DNA of 36,315 nucleotides from Xanthobacteraceae bacterium (GCA_022844485.1 JALHLQ010000004.1:179499-215813); one strand, 5' to 3'; positions 1 through 8,035 are shown, counted from the first letter of the stretch. The notes: generated by a model from the sequence alone, not told the origin. Translations and numbers: made by a program.

Positions 1-102
1 GCGATCGGCCCCCGCGCGCGCTGGGGGGGGTGTGGGGGGGGCGCGCCGCGCGGCGGGGCGCCCGCCCCCGCCCCGTTTGCCGACTGGAGATACCCCCTCA
101 CC

Positions 103-158
103 CGTCCGCCTTCGCCAACGCTCAGGCGGACGACCTCTCCCCGCCCGGCGGGGAGAGG
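103..158. repeat. GC-rich palindromic intergenic element upstream of thiD
   Basis: Two hairpins lie side by side. An 8-bp stem pairs CGTCCGCC at 103-110 with GGCGGACG at 125-132. A perfect 12-bp stem with a 1-nt loop pairs CCTCTCCCCGCC at 134-145 with GGCGGGGAGAGG at 147-158. The same style of element recurs at 22022, 24443, 26521 and 35643, so this is a member of a dispersed repeat family. Bases 1-90 before it hold long G runs and no recognisable gene. Confidence 0.65.
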
Positions 159-176
159 TGAAGGAAGGGCCGTGCC

Positions 177-986
177 ATGACGACCGCCATCGCCGTCACC
201 ATCGCCGGCTCGGATTCGAGCGGGGGCGCCGGCATCCAGGCCGACCTCAAGACCTTCGGCGCGCTCGGCGTCTATGGCGCCTCCGTCATCGCCGCGCTCA
301 CCGCGCAGAATACTCAGCGAGTCACCGCCATCCACGACGTGCCGGCCGATTTCATCGCCGCGCAGATCGACGCCGTGTTCTCCGACCTCGCCGTCGATGC
401 CGTCAAAATCGGGATGCTGTCGCGCACCGCCGCTATCGAAGCCGTCGCCGAGGGCCTCGACCGCCACAAGGCGAAGAACATCGTGCTCGACCCCGTGATG
501 GTCGCGACCTCCGGCGACCGCCTGCTCGCGTCCGACGCCGTCGCCGCGCTTAAGCGCGCGCTCATCCCGCGCGCACTCATCATCACGCCCAATCTGCCGG
601 AGGCGGCCGCGCTGCTCGAGCGCGCCATCGCCACGACCGAGGCGCAGATGGAGGAGCAGGCGAGGGCGCTGCTCGATTTCGGCGCGCGCGCGGTGCTCAT
701 CAAGGGCGGCCACGGCGACAGCGTCGAGGCGGTCGATCTGCTGGTCGATGCCAGGCACGTCATCCGGCTGGCCGCCACGCGCATCGCCACGCGCAACACG
801 CACGGCACCGGCTGCACGCTCTCGTCGGCCATCGCCGCCGGCCTCGCCAAGGGCCTCGGCCTCGCCGACGCCGTGCGGGCCGCCAAGGACTACGTCACCG
901 CCGCCATCGCCGCCGCCGGCACGCTGAAGGTCGGTCACGGCCACGGCCCGCTGCATCATTTCTATTCGCAATGGAGAGAGTCATGA
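177..986 (+). CDS. thiD: Bifunctional hydroxymethylpyrimidine kinase/phosphomethylpyrimidine kinase ThiD
   Basis: Cytosolic kinase of thiamine biosynthesis that phosphorylates HMP and then HMP-P to HMP-PP. The 269-residue length is typical of the ribokinase-like family. The N-terminal [17 protein letters not shown] substrate-binding segment is at residues 10-26, [10 protein letters not shown] at 104-113, and the anion-hole motif [12 protein letters not shown] at 209-220, with Cys213 at the position of the catalytic cysteine of E. coli ThiD. A strong purine-rich RBS (AAGGAAGGG) precedes the ATG at 177. The stop overlaps the start of the next gene (ATGA), so the two are probably translationally coupled, although no functional link is evident. 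No thiamine (TPP) riboswitch could be recognised in the short upstream region. Confidence 0.95.
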   Translation: MTTAIAVTIAGSDSSGGAGIQADLKTFGALGVYGASVIAALTAQNTQRVTAIHDVPADFIAAQIDAVFSDLAVDAVKIGMLSRTAAIEAVAEGLDRHKAKNIVLDPVMVATSGDRLLASDAVAALKRALIPRALIITPNLPEAAALLERAIATTEAQMEEQARALLDFGARAVLIKGGHGDSVEAVDLLVDARHVIRLAATRIATRNTHGTGCTLSSAIAAGLAKGLGLADAVRAAKDYVTAAIAAAGTLKVGHGHGPLHHFYSQWRES

Positions 987-2047
987 CGACACGCCGCCGT
1001 TTCATTGCCGCGGGTGTGGCTGCCGGAACCTTGGCCGCACCGTCGATTGCCCGCGCGCAAACCGTCAAATGGCGCATGGTCACCTCCTGGCCGAAGCGCC
1101 TGCCGGGTCCCGGCATGTCGGCCGAGCGCGTCGCCGAGCGCATCCGCGCGCTCTCGAACGGCCGCCTCGACATCACTGTGCATGCCGCCGGCGAAGTGGT
1201 GCCGGCCTTCGAGGTGCTCGACGCCGTCGGCAACGGCGTCGCCGACATCGGCCACACCGCCGCCTTCTACTGGCAGGGCAAGATGCCGGCGGCCGCCTTT
1301 TTCACCACCGTGCCGTTCGGGCTCACGCCGTCCGAGCACGTCGCCTGGATCGACGCCGGCGGCGGCCAGGCGCTGTGGGACGAGCTGTACAGGCCGTTCG
1401 GCGTGAAGCCCTTCATGGGCGGCAACACCGGCGTCTGCATGGGCGGCTGGTTCCGCCGCGAGCTCAAGAGCGCGGCCGATTTGCGCGGGCTCAAGCTGCG
1501 CTCGCTCGGTCTCGGCGGCGAAGTCTACCGCCGGCTCGGCGCCACGCCGCAGACCACGCCGCCGGCCGAAATCCTCACCAGCCTGCAATCCGGCGTCATC
1601 GACGGCGCCGAGTTCGTTGGCCCCGGCACCGACATCGCGCTCGGCCTCTATCGCGTGGCGCCGTTCTATTATTACCCCGGCTTCAACAAGCCGAACGGCA
1701 CCGGCGAATGCATCGTCGCGCTCAAGTCCTGGGACGCGCTGCCCGCCGACCTCAAGGCCGTGGTGGCGCATGCCTGCGCCACCGAGGCCAGTTACGCGCT
1801 GGCCGAGATGGAGCGGCTGAACGCGATGGCGCTCGAGGCGCTCACGCGCGAGCACAACGTCAAGCTCACGGCCTTCCCGGCCGATCTGGTCGCCGCCGCG
1901 CACAAGCAAGCCGACGCCGTGCTCGGCGAACTCGCCGGCCGCAGCGCCATCTCGGCCAAGGTGCACGCCTCTTACGCGGAATTCCGCGCCCGCACGGCGC
2001 CCTGGTCGCGCGTGTCGATCGAGGCGGTGCTGCGGGGAAGGGCGTAA
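983..2047 (+). CDS. TRAP transporter solute-binding protein, TakP/DctP type, Tat-exported
   Basis: Periplasmic binding protein expected to deliver an organic acid to a TRAP transporter. The start at 983 is chosen over 971 because GGAGAG at 972-977 is a well-spaced RBS and the ATG overlaps the thiD stop. Residues 1-25 form a twin-arginine signal (TRRRFIAA, hydrophobic stretch, cleavage expected after ARA). The mature part matches the TakP-like pattern as I remember it: WRMVTSWPK, EVVPAFEVLDAVGNG, AAFYWQGK, GNTGVCMGGW, LGLGGEVYRRLGA, YYYPGFNKPNGTGEC. That subfamily binds 2-oxoacids, but the ligand here is inference. No TRAP membrane subunits (dctQ/dctM) are in the window, so this is an orphan binding protein or its partners lie elsewhere. 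Confidence 0.9.
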   Translation: MTTRRRFIAAGVAAGTLAAPSIARAQTVKWRMVTSWPKRLPGPGMSAERVAERIRALSNGRLDITVHAAGEVVPAFEVLDAVGNGVADIGHTAAFYWQGKMPAAAFFTTVPFGLTPSEHVAWIDAGGGQALWDELYRPFGVKPFMGGNTGVCMGGWFRRELKSAADLRGLKLRSLGLGGEVYRRLGATPQTTPPAEILTSLQSGVIDGAEFVGPGTDIALGLYRVAPFYYYPGFNKPNGTGECIVALKSWDALPADLKAVVAHACATEASYALAEMERLNAMALEALTREHNVKLTAFPADLVAAAHKQADAVLGELAGRSAISAKVHASYAEFRARTAPWSRVSIEAVLRGRA

Positions 2048-2052
2048 GGCTC

Positions 2053-2265
2053 GTGCGCGCGGGAATCCTGCGCTACACCCCGCGCTACTACCTCGTGCTC
2101 TGGTTCTTCGTCGCCGTCGTTATGGCCGTCTGGCTGCGCGCGGAGGGGCTTGCCTTTCTCGCGCGCTGCGCGCCGCGTCTGGCGGCAGCGGCCGCCCGCC
2201 ATCCACTCGCGCAAAAGCTTGCGCGCCTGCTCGATTCCGCCCAGGCCGCGCTCGGGGCCCGCTGA
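2053..2265 (+). CDS. Small single-pass membrane protein
   Basis: A 70-residue protein starting with GTG five bases after the stop of the TRAP binding protein, with TAAGG just upstream as a weak RBS. It has one strong membrane segment (YYLVLWFFVAVVMAVWL, about residues 12-28), followed by an Ala/Leu/Arg-rich amphipathic tail. Family not recognised. Its position suggests cotranscription with the binding protein; it is much too short to be a DctQ subunit. The open frame extends upstream inside the previous gene, but that part is a shadow. Confidence 0.5.
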   Translation: MRAGILRYTPRYYLVLWFFVAVVMAVWLRAEGLAFLARCAPRLAAAAARHPLAQKLARLLDSAQAALGAR

Positions 2266-2551
2266 CGGCGACGAAGGCTGGCGGCTGCGTCCGCGCGTTA
2301 CCGAAGTTCGGAATTAACGAAAAATTTTGTGGCTTCCGCGCCACGCCCCGGCGCCAAAGCGCGGGGGCGCTCAAGCGGATGTTAAGGTTAACCGCCCTTT
2401 AAAGATTTTCGGGCTTTCTGGTTGCGCACGCATTTCTGCGGCGGCGCAAGTGCGCTTGTCGCCGGGGGGACACACCGTTCTGCATGCGTCGACGACCGGG
2501 TGAACGACCGCCCGTTTTTGCAACCTCCATCCCAGTCAAGGGGCCGTACCA

Positions 2552-3214
2552 ATGATGACCAACTTGATCCGCAGCGGCGTCAGTCTCGCCGCTCTCATGA
2601 TCGCCGCGGGTGCCGCTTCCGCGGCCGACCTGCCGCGCAGCTACAAGGCGCCGTCTTATGTCGCGCCGGCTTATGCCAACTGGACCGGCTTCTACGTCGG
2701 TCTCAACGCCGGTTACGGCTTCGGCAAGTCCGATTGGGACGTGCCCGCCATCTCGCCCAGTCCGAAGGGCTTCGTCGGCGGCGTCACCGCCGGCTACAAC
2801 TTCCAGACCGGCATGTGGGTTTGGGGCGTCGAAGGCGACATCGATTACTCCGCCATGAAGGGCGACGCCACCTGCGGCACCACCACCTGCGAGACCAAGA
2901 ACACCTGGCTCGGCACCGCGCGCGCCCGCCTTGGCTACGCCGGCTGGAACAACTTCCTGCCCTACATCACCGGCGGCGCGGCCTTCGGCGACATCAAGGC
3001 CACCCGCGGCGCGGTCGACGCCAGCAAGACCAAGGTCGGCTGGACCGCCGGCGCCGGCGTCGAATACGCCATGTGGTCGAGCTGGAGCGTCAAGCTCGAA
3101 TACCTCTATGTCGACCTCGGCTCGTTCGACTGCGGCATCACCTGCGGCGCCGCGGTCGACAATGTCAGCTTCAAGGCCAACGTCGTGCGCGCGGGCCTCA
3201 ACTACCGCTTCTGA
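2552..3214 (+). CDS. Outer-membrane beta-barrel protein, Omp25/Omp31 (porin-like) family
   Basis: A 220-residue outer-membrane protein. Residues 1-25 are a classic Sec signal peptide ending ASA-ADLP; the ADLP start of the mature chain, the WTGFYVGLNAGYGFG first strand at about 43-57, repeated amphipathic strands with Gly/aromatic alternation, and the terminal LNYRF ending in Phe (needed for BAM recognition) all fit the rhizobial Omp25/Omp31 barrel family. Four cysteines occur in two similar short loops (CGTTTC, CGITC), which may form disulfides. AAGGGG at 2538-2543 is the RBS for the ATG at 2552; the next codon is also ATG. The 286-bp upstream region is AT-richer than its surroundings and probably holds the promoter. 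A strong terminator follows. Confidence 0.92.
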   Translation: MMTNLIRSGVSLAALMIAAGAASAADLPRSYKAPSYVAPAYANWTGFYVGLNAGYGFGKSDWDVPAISPSPKGFVGGVTAGYNFQTGMWVWGVEGDIDYSAMKGDATCGTTTCETKNTWLGTARARLGYAGWNNFLPYITGGAAFGDIKATRGAVDASKTKVGWTAGAGVEYAMWSSWSVKLEYLYVDLGSFDCGITCGAAVDNVSFKANVVRAGLNYRF

Positions 3215-3241
3215 TCGCGCCGTCGTTCTTCACGATCAAAC

Positions 3242-3266
3242 CCCCGGGCGCGAGCCCGGGGTTTTT
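3242..3266 (+). terminator. Rho-independent terminator of the outer-membrane barrel gene
   Basis: A perfect 8-bp stem CCCCGGGC/GCCCGGGG with a GCGA tetraloop (3242-3261) is followed by five T (3262-3266). It lies 27 bases after the stop codon. A 30-bp identical copy recurs at 3808-3837. Confidence 0.9.
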
Positions 3267-3387
3267 GCTTTTGTATCCCCTCTGGAGGCGCCACCCGCCT
3301 CTTGAAATCCTTTTTGCCCGACCTTAAATCGCCCGCCGCGGCGTCCAGGCCGCGCTCGTAACCATATCCTCAAGGGAGCATGTGGCT

Positions 3388-3735
3388 ATGACCGATGGGA
3401 ACAAAAAGGAAAGGTACGACCTCGACCAGCTTCTCCACCCGGCCCGCGCATTTCAGCGCCCGTCCGATGTGGTCAGCGATCCCGATCTCACCGTTAACGA
3501 GAAGCGCGCGATCCTCGCCTCCTGGGCCTCCGACGCCTGTGCGCTGGAGGCCTCGCCTGAACTGCGCCAGCCGGGCGACGGCGCGCCGGTCCGCTTCGAC
3601 GACATCATGGACGCGCTGAAGACGCTCGATAAGGCGGCCGTCGGGACCCCCGGCTACGGCAAGCTCTTCAACCGCGCCCGCCGCGTCCGCGATCTCTACC
3701 GCGGTGATGGCGGCGGCCGCGCCCTGCCGGGTTGA
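3388..3735 (+). CDS. Small conserved protein, function unknown
   Basis: A 115-residue, acidic, soluble protein without signal peptide or membrane segment. The central stretch LTVNEKRAILASWASDACALE resembles a short rhizobial family of unknown function. An in-frame GTG at 3382 is possible, but GGGAG at 3374-3378 sits 9 bases before the ATG at 3388 and only 3 before the GTG, so 3388 is preferred. The gene lies between two identical terminators, so it is probably a single-gene transcript. The last residues are Gly/Arg-rich and low in complexity. Confidence 0.7.
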   Translation: MTDGNKKERYDLDQLLHPARAFQRPSDVVSDPDLTVNEKRAILASWASDACALEASPELRQPGDGAPVRFDDIMDALKTLDKAAVGTPGYGKLFNRARRVRDLYRGDGGGRALPG

Positions 3736-3808
3736 CGTTACGCGGCGGGATCGGAACGCGAAGCCCCTGGGATGAGCCGGGCTTTTGCCGCGTCTCATTC
3801 GCCGAAGC

Positions 3809-3833
3809 CCCCGGGCGCGAGCCCGGGGTTTTT
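3809..3833 (+). terminator. Rho-independent terminator, copy of the one at 3242
   Basis: The same 8-bp stem, GCGA loop and T5 tract as at 3242-3266 (stem 3809-3816/3821-3828, T tract 3829-3833). It lies 73 bases after the stop of the preceding small gene, and 18 bases before the stop codon of the converging hybrid kinase gene. Confidence 0.85.
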
Positions 3834-3851
3834 GCTTGCGCGCCGTCCCGG

Positions 3852-5819
3852 TCAGCGCCGCCGCCGGTCGAGCGCGGCGCGCACGCGCATCGCCAGCTGC
3901 GCCTGGCCGACCGGCTTCTGGATCAGGTCGACGCCTTCGTCCAGCCTGCCCTGATGCACCACCGCGTTGCGCGAATAGCCGGTCATGTAGAGGATTTGGA
4001 GATCGGGCCGCAGCCGCCGCGCCTCCTTGCCGAGCTCGCGGCCGTTCTGCCCCGGCATCACGATGTCGGTCAGCAGCAGGTCGATGACCATGTCGTCGCG
4101 CCGCAGGCGCACGAGCGCGGCTTCCGCGTCGGCCGTGGTGATGACGCGGTACTTCAAGCCGCGCAGCACTTCGGCCAGGTACGATCGCACGTCCACGTCG
4201 TCCTCGACGATGAGGATGGTCTCGTTCTCCTCGGCGCCGACGGCGGCCCCTTCGATTTCGATCTCCTCCGTGCTGCCGCGGCCTTGCAGGCGCGGCAGGT
4301 AGATCTTGACCGTCGTGCCGTGGCCGACCTCGCTGTAGATCTTCACGTGCCCGCCCGACTGCTTCACGAAGCCATAGACTTGGCTCAAGCCCAGCCCGGT
4401 GCCCTGGCCGAGTTCCTTCGTCGTGAAGAACGGCTCGAACACGTGTTGCAGGATGTCCGGCGCCATGCCGGCGCCGGTGTCGGTCACGCAGATGCACACA
4501 TATTGGCCCGGTTTGATCTCCGGATTGAGGCGGCTGTAATCCTCGTCGGCGAAGACATTGGCGCCTTCCAGCGTGAGCTTGCCGCCGCCCGGCATGGCGT
4601 CGCGCGCGTTGATGGCGAGATTGACCAGCGCGGATTCGAGCTGGTTGGGGTCGGCCTCGATCTGCCAGAGGCCAGGCGCGCCTACGGTCTCGATCTCGAT
4701 CGTCTCGCCGAGCGAGCGTTGCAGGAAGTCGGCCGCTCCAGTCAGGAATTTGTTGACGTCGATCGGCTTGGGATCGAGCGCCTGGCGGCGCGAGAACGCC
4801 AGCAGGCGGCTGGTCAGCGCGGCGGCGCGCTGCGCGCCACGCATGGCGTTGGCGACCGCGCGAGTGAGGGCGGGGCTGCCGGCGCCCGTGGCGTGACGCT
4901 GGGCGGTCTCGAGGTTGCCGATGACGATCATCAGCAGGTTGTTGAAGTCGTGCGCGATGCCGCCGCTCAATTGCCCGACCGCCTCCATCTTCTGCGCCAC
5001 GGCGAGTTGCTCCTGCGCGGCCTTGAGCTCCTGCTGCGCGGCCAGGCGCTCGGTGATGTCGCGCGTAACCTTGGCGAAGCCAATCAGCTTTCCGTCTTCG
5101 CTGTAGATAGCGTCGATGACGACCATGGCCCAGAACTTGCTGCCGTCCTTGCGCAGGCGCCAGCCTTCGGCCTCGTATCTGCCGGTGGCGGCGGCGGTGG
5201 CCAGCGCGCGCGCCGGCACGCCGGCGGCGCGGTCCTCCTCGGTATAGAATGTGCTGAAATGCCGGCCGATAATTTCCGGCACCGTGTATCCCTTGATGCG
5301 CTGCGCGCCGGCGTTCCAGGTGCTGATGTGGCCTTCGGTGTCGAGCTGATAGATGGCGTAGTCCACCACCGCGTCCACGAGGATGCGGTAGCGCCGCTCG
5401 CTCTCCAGCAAGGTCTGCTGCGCGAGCTGCCGCTCGGTGATGTCGCGCGTGACCTTGGCGAAGCCGATGAGTTCGCCGTTGGAATCGCGGATCGCGTCGA
5501 TCACGACGGAGGCCCAGAATTTGCTGCCGTCCTTGCGCAGGCGCCAGCCTTCGGCGTGGAAGCGGCCGGTTTCGCGCGCGGTCTTTAACGCCGTGGTCGG
5601 GATGCCGGCGGCCAGGTCCTCAGGCGTGTAAAAGCGCGTGAACGGCTGGCCGACGATCTCTTCGGCCGAGTAGCCCTTCAGGCGCACGGCGCCGGAATTC
5701 CAGCTCACCACGCAACCGTCCACGTCCAGCATGTAGATCGCGTAATCGACGACGGCGTCGATCAGCAGCTGAAGGCGGTTCGCATCCCCGAGCGTCGCAT
5801 TTTTTGCTCTGACGTCCAT
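3852..5819 (-). CDS. Soluble hybrid sensor histidine kinase (PAS-PAS-HisKA-HATPase-REC)
   Basis: A 655-residue cytosolic kinase. PAS 1 (about 17-125) and PAS 2 (about 145-255) are near-duplicates, each ending in the AEGWRLRKDGSKFWA / GFAKVTRDITER signature. The dimerisation domain has the phospho-acceptor His290 in GGIAHDFNNLL. The catalytic domain has the N box (Asn404 in NLAINARDAMP), G1 (Asp447 in DTGAGM), the F box (EPFFTTK) and G2 (GTGLGLS). A C-terminal receiver has Asp540/541, phospho-acceptor Asp585 (LLTDIVMPG) and Lys635. No membrane segment or heme-type insertion was identified, so the PAS ligand is unknown. Start: the frame is open to an ATG at 5846, but GGAG lies 5 bases before the internal ATG at 5819, which I prefer. 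No partner regulator is adjacent. Confidence 0.92.
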   Translation of the reverse strand: MDVRAKNATLGDANRLQLLIDAVVDYAIYMLDVDGCVVSWNSGAVRLKGYSAEEIVGQPFTRFYTPEDLAAGIPTTALKTARETGRFHAEGWRLRKDGSKFWASVVIDAIRDSNGELIGFAKVTRDITERQLAQQTLLESERRYRILVDAVVDYAIYQLDTEGHISTWNAGAQRIKGYTVPEIIGRHFSTFYTEEDRAAGVPARALATAAATGRYEAEGWRLRKDGSKFWAMVVIDAIYSEDGKLIGFAKVTRDITERLAAQQELKAAQEQLAVAQKMEAVGQLSGGIAHDFNNLLMIVIGNLETAQRHATGAGSPALTRAVANAMRGAQRAAALTSRLLAFSRRQALDPKPIDVNKFLTGAADFLQRSLGETIEIETVGAPGLWQIEADPNQLESALVNLAINARDAMPGGGKLTLEGANVFADEDYSRLNPEIKPGQYVCICVTDTGAGMAPDILQHVFEPFFTTKELGQGTGLGLSQVYGFVKQSGGHVKIYSEVGHGTTVKIYLPRLQGRGSTEEIEIEGAAVGAEENETILIVEDDVDVRSYLAEVLRGLKYRVITTADAEAALVRLRRDDMVIDLLLTDIVMPGQNGRELGKEARRLRPDLQILYMTGYSRNAVVHQGRLDEGVDLIQKPVGQAQLAMRVRAALDRRRR

Positions 5820-5942
5820 CCACTCTCCGGCATTGGAGACGGTCATGGTGAGAAAATCGCGTTATCGAGAACCGCTATATGCAGCATTTTATGCGTGCGC
5901 AACGTCCGCCTCGGCCCCCGCCGCAGTCTCTGCAACAGGCGA

Positions 5943-5973
5943 TGGCCCCCCGCATCGATCGTGCGGAGGGCCA
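5943..5973. repeat. Inverted repeat between the ferritin-like gene and the hybrid kinase gene
   Basis: Arms TGGCCCCCCGCA and TGCGGAGGGCCA pair at 11 of 12 positions around a TCGATCG centre. It lies downstream of the ferritin-like gene (minus strand). It could end that transcript, but no T tract follows, so a terminator is only a guess. Confidence 0.4.
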
Positions 5974-6003
5974 CTTCGGAGCGAAAACTTTCGCCGGTAG
6001 ACG

Positions 6004-6510
6004 TCAGGCGGCTTCGGCCTTGGCGTTGGCCGCGGTCTCGGCGAGTTCCGACAACGCTGCGTCGGTCTTCTTCTCTTCCGCCAGCGTGCGATCGAGCAGC
6101 TTGACCGCTTCTGTGTGCCCGAGCTGCTGCGCCCAGGTCTTGAGCGTGCCGTAGCGGGCGATCTCGTAGTGTTCGACCGCTTGCGCAGCCGAGATCAGGC
6201 CGGCGTCCAGCGCCGGGGAGCCCTTGTATTCCTTGATGATCTCCTGGCCTTCCTCGACGATGCCGATGATGGCGGGGCAGGTCTTGCCCTGCGGCTTCTC
6301 GTCGATGATCTCGAAAACGCGTTCCAGGCGCGCGACCTGTTCTTCGGTTTCCGCCAGGTGCTTCTCGAAGGCGGCCTTGGCCTCATCCGACTCGGCGGCC
6401 TTGGCCATCTTCGGCAAAGCCACGAGAATTTTCTTCTCGGCGAAATAGATGTCTTTCAATCCTTCGTGGAACAGCTCGTCCAGCTGTTTTGGTTCTTTCT
6501 TGGCGGCCAT
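6004..6510 (-). CDS. Ferritin-like stress protein, YciE/YciF (DUF892) family
   Basis: A 168-residue, all-helical protein. The opening KQLDELFHEGLKDIYFAEKKILVALPKMAKAAES is the DUF892 signature; the regular Glu/His positions (E16, E25, HLAETEEQ, E137 region HYEIARYGTLK) correspond to a ferritin-like four-helix bundle that may bind a di-iron centre. YciE/YciF proteins are induced by osmotic and general stress, and a metal-related role is inferred from fold. The C terminus is an Ala/Glu/Lys-rich tail. A purine-rich RBS (AGGAG region) precedes the ATG. It is transcribed alone. Confidence 0.88.
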   Translation of the reverse strand: MAAKKEPKQLDELFHEGLKDIYFAEKKILVALPKMAKAAESDEAKAAFEKHLAETEEQVARLERVFEIIDEKPQGKTCPAIIGIVEEGQEIIKEYKGSPALDAGLISAAQAVEHYEIARYGTLKTWAQQLGHTEAVKLLDRTLAEEKKTDAALSELAETAANAKAEAA

Positions 6511-6729
6511 GGGGCGCTCCTGTGTGATAGAGGTGGGTCAACGCAGCCTGCACGGCCCGGTTCCTCCAGCGCCGGCGCATCTTTCCGGCGTTGGCACCCA
6601 CCGCTTTCGCGGCTCCGAATGAGTTGATTACCTCTTCCGGCCGTCTGTCATCTGGGCGCGTGCATGACCCCGCCAAAGGCGTATAGTGCCGCGCGTGGGG
6701 AGGGGGCTCGGCCCTCCCGGGGGACGCCG

Positions 6730-6972
6730 ATGACCGACGTTGTTGCGTTGTTTCGCGAAGGGTCTTTCGACCCCGAGACGGTGAAAACCTTGTGCGACGC
6801 CTATGACCGCGTGCGGAAATCCTTGCACGACACGGGCCAGCCCGAGGTGGTCAACGAGGTCATCGCCCGCCGCATTCTGGCTGTCGCGTCGAAGGGCGAG
6901 CGCGATCCCGACCGCCTCTGCGAAGCCGCCTTGAGCGGCCTCGGGGTGGAACCCCGCAGCCGGCTCGGATAA
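6730..6972 (+). CDS. Small conserved protein (~80 aa), paralogue of the gene at 8036-8281
   Basis: An 80-residue helical protein beginning MTDVVALFREGSF. The ATG at 6730 is preferred over upstream frame-open codons because the family start matches it. Aligning it by eye with the minus-strand gene at 8036-8281 gives a shared skeleton: L-D---RV---L-D, then IAR-(I/L)---A--GE-DP--L---L. The two are therefore diverged paralogues of one rhizobial family. The function is unknown; no catalytic motif, signal or membrane segment is visible. The 239 bases after it hold no gene I can support until 7212. Confidence 0.72.
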   Translation: MTDVVALFREGSFDPETVKTLCDAYDRVRKSLHDTGQPEVVNEVIARRILAVASKGERDPDRLCEAALSGLGVEPRSRLG

Positions 6973-7211
6973 GCCGCATCGGGTTCCAGACCGCTCCCGC
7001 ATCTTGATGGGCAGCCATCGCGCCCGGCTCTTTGGCTTGGGCGGCGAACCGCGTGCGGTGTGCGTGGGGAACGCGCAATTCGCCAGGCGCGTTGACCTCG
7101 CATCTCAAGGCCGAAAATCGCGATGGATAGGATCAGCTCTTTGCTGAGGCCGCTTTCGGGCTGTCTCGGTGGTCAAAAAAAGTAGCGCGGTAAAAACCAG
7201 GAGGCACGTCG

Positions 7212-7355
7212 ATGGACGACGACAAGGCACGCGAGAACAGTCACTCCGCCACGCACGAGCCCTGGAAAGAGCCGGGGCAGACGTCGCAGGACAAATCGAT
7301 CCGGCCTCCGGAGGACGCGGTCGCGCAGAAGAAGCGCCAGAAGCAGGATCGCTAG
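7212..7355 (+). CDS. Very small hydrophilic protein (47 aa)
   Basis: Starts ATG at 7212 with a perfect AGGAGG RBS at 7199-7204, seven bases upstream, which is the main support. The product (MDDDKARENSHSATHEPWKE...) is highly charged, probably disordered, and ends in a Lys/Arg/Gln-rich tail (AQKKRQKQDR). Such short hydrophilic proteins are common in Bradyrhizobium-type genomes; no function can be given. Confidence 0.65.
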   Translation: MDDDKARENSHSATHEPWKEPGQTSQDKSIRPPEDAVAQKKRQKQDR

Positions 7356-7401
7356 CGGGCAGGCCGCAGGAACCATCGGCGCGCCGCACGGTTCACCAGC
7401 C

Positions 7402-7623
7402 ATGGACCTCGCCATCCGCCAGCAGTTGCAGAACGCGCTTGCGGCGGCCGTCGCCCGGCAAGCGCCGGTTGCGGTTACCGCCAAGGGCGAGCGCCTGCTG
7501 CTGGCCTGCGACCTGACCTGCTTCGAGACTTACATCGAAGGCACCGACGCGGACGGCCGGCCGGTCACGCTGCGCTACTCCGACATCGAGGCGGTCGCCG
7601 CGGCCGGCGCGGACGCCGGTTAA
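7402..7623 (+). CDS. Small hypothetical protein (73 aa)
   Basis: The product begins MDLAIRQQLQNALAAAVARQ (amphipathic helix), followed by a beta-rich half (VAVTAKGERLLLACDLTCFETYIEG, PVTLRYSDIEAV) that looks like a small strand-rich fold. No convincing RBS precedes the ATG. It lies 46 bases after the 47-residue gene. Family not recognised. Its stop codon is followed in the same frame by a zinc-ribbon remnant, which is probably unrelated. Confidence 0.5.
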   Translation: MDLAIRQQLQNALAAAVARQAPVAVTAKGERLLLACDLTCFETYIEGTDADGRPVTLRYSDIEAVAAAGADAG

Positions 7624-7647
7624 GGTCTTCGGCCATCGCGCGAATCC

Positions 7648-7731
7648 GGCGGGCGCGACGGCAAGACCGAGCGCCGCAGCTATGAATGCACGGCCTGCGG
7701 CCACCAGATGACGCTGAGCGTGGAGACCTGA
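7648..7731 (+). pseudogene. Remnant of a small zinc-ribbon protein (C-terminal part only)
   Basis: Read in the frame that follows the stop at 7621-7623, this stretch gives GGRDGKTERR then SYECTACGHQMTLSV, ending at TGA 7729-7731. It has the second Cys-X2-Cys knuckle and the YEC--CGH pattern of a zinc ribbon, but no first knuckle and no in-frame start codon. A complete small zinc-ribbon gene of the same general layout (CPRCG ... FDCTCGF) lies at 9395-9604. It is best read as a decayed paralogue. Confidence 0.45.
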
Positions 7732-7811
7732 GTCGCGCGGAACCGAATGCCGCCGGCCGCGTTGAAGGCCGGACCTTGCCGGGAATCCGTCCTCGCAATC
7801 GGGAATCCGCC

Positions 7812-8018
7812 TTGCAAAAAGCCGGTGAATATCACGAGCGCGCCGCGGAATGCCGGGCAATGGCGGCCCGCACGCAAAACCCCGAGCACAAGGAAATGCT
7901 CGCGGCCATGGCCGCCACCTGGGAAAATCTGGCAGCGGAACGCGCGGCGCTGATCGCGCGCCAGCAGCGCATCGCGGCCTTTGAAACGCCGGCCTGCTCA
8001 CCACGCGCCGAGCCCTGA
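7812..8018 (+). CDS. Small helical protein (about 68 aa), start uncertain
   Basis: The core YHERAAECRAMAARTQNPEHKEMLAAMAATWENLAAER matches a pattern seen in many rhizobial small proteins (paired helices rich in Ala, Arg and Glu, ending before a Trp-containing helix). The frame is open from an ATG at 7686, but the residues encoded before the core look non-coding and overlap the zinc-ribbon remnant; a TTG at 7812 fits the family start better. No good RBS is visible, so the N terminus is tentative. It converges on the gene at 8036-8281. Confidence 0.55.
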   Translation: MQKAGEYHERAAECRAMAARTQNPEHKEMLAAMAATWENLAAERAALIARQQRIAAFETPACSPRAEP

Positions 8019-8035
8019 AACGCCGCTGGCTTGCC

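Noticed and set aside
177..986. TPP riboswitch control of thiD
   Set aside because: The upstream 90-170 bases form a dispersed GC-rich palindromic element; no conserved THI-box sequence (CUGAGA, ACCUGA-type) is seen.
2053..2265. DctQ subunit for the TRAP binding protein
   Set aside because: Only one membrane segment in 70 residues; DctQ has four in about 160 or more.
3732..5588. A 618-codon open frame on the plus strand opposite the hybrid kinase
   Set aside because: It is the antisense shadow of the PAS-PAS-kinase gene, whose domains are unmistakable. High GC leaves such frames open; no RBS and no recognisable domain.
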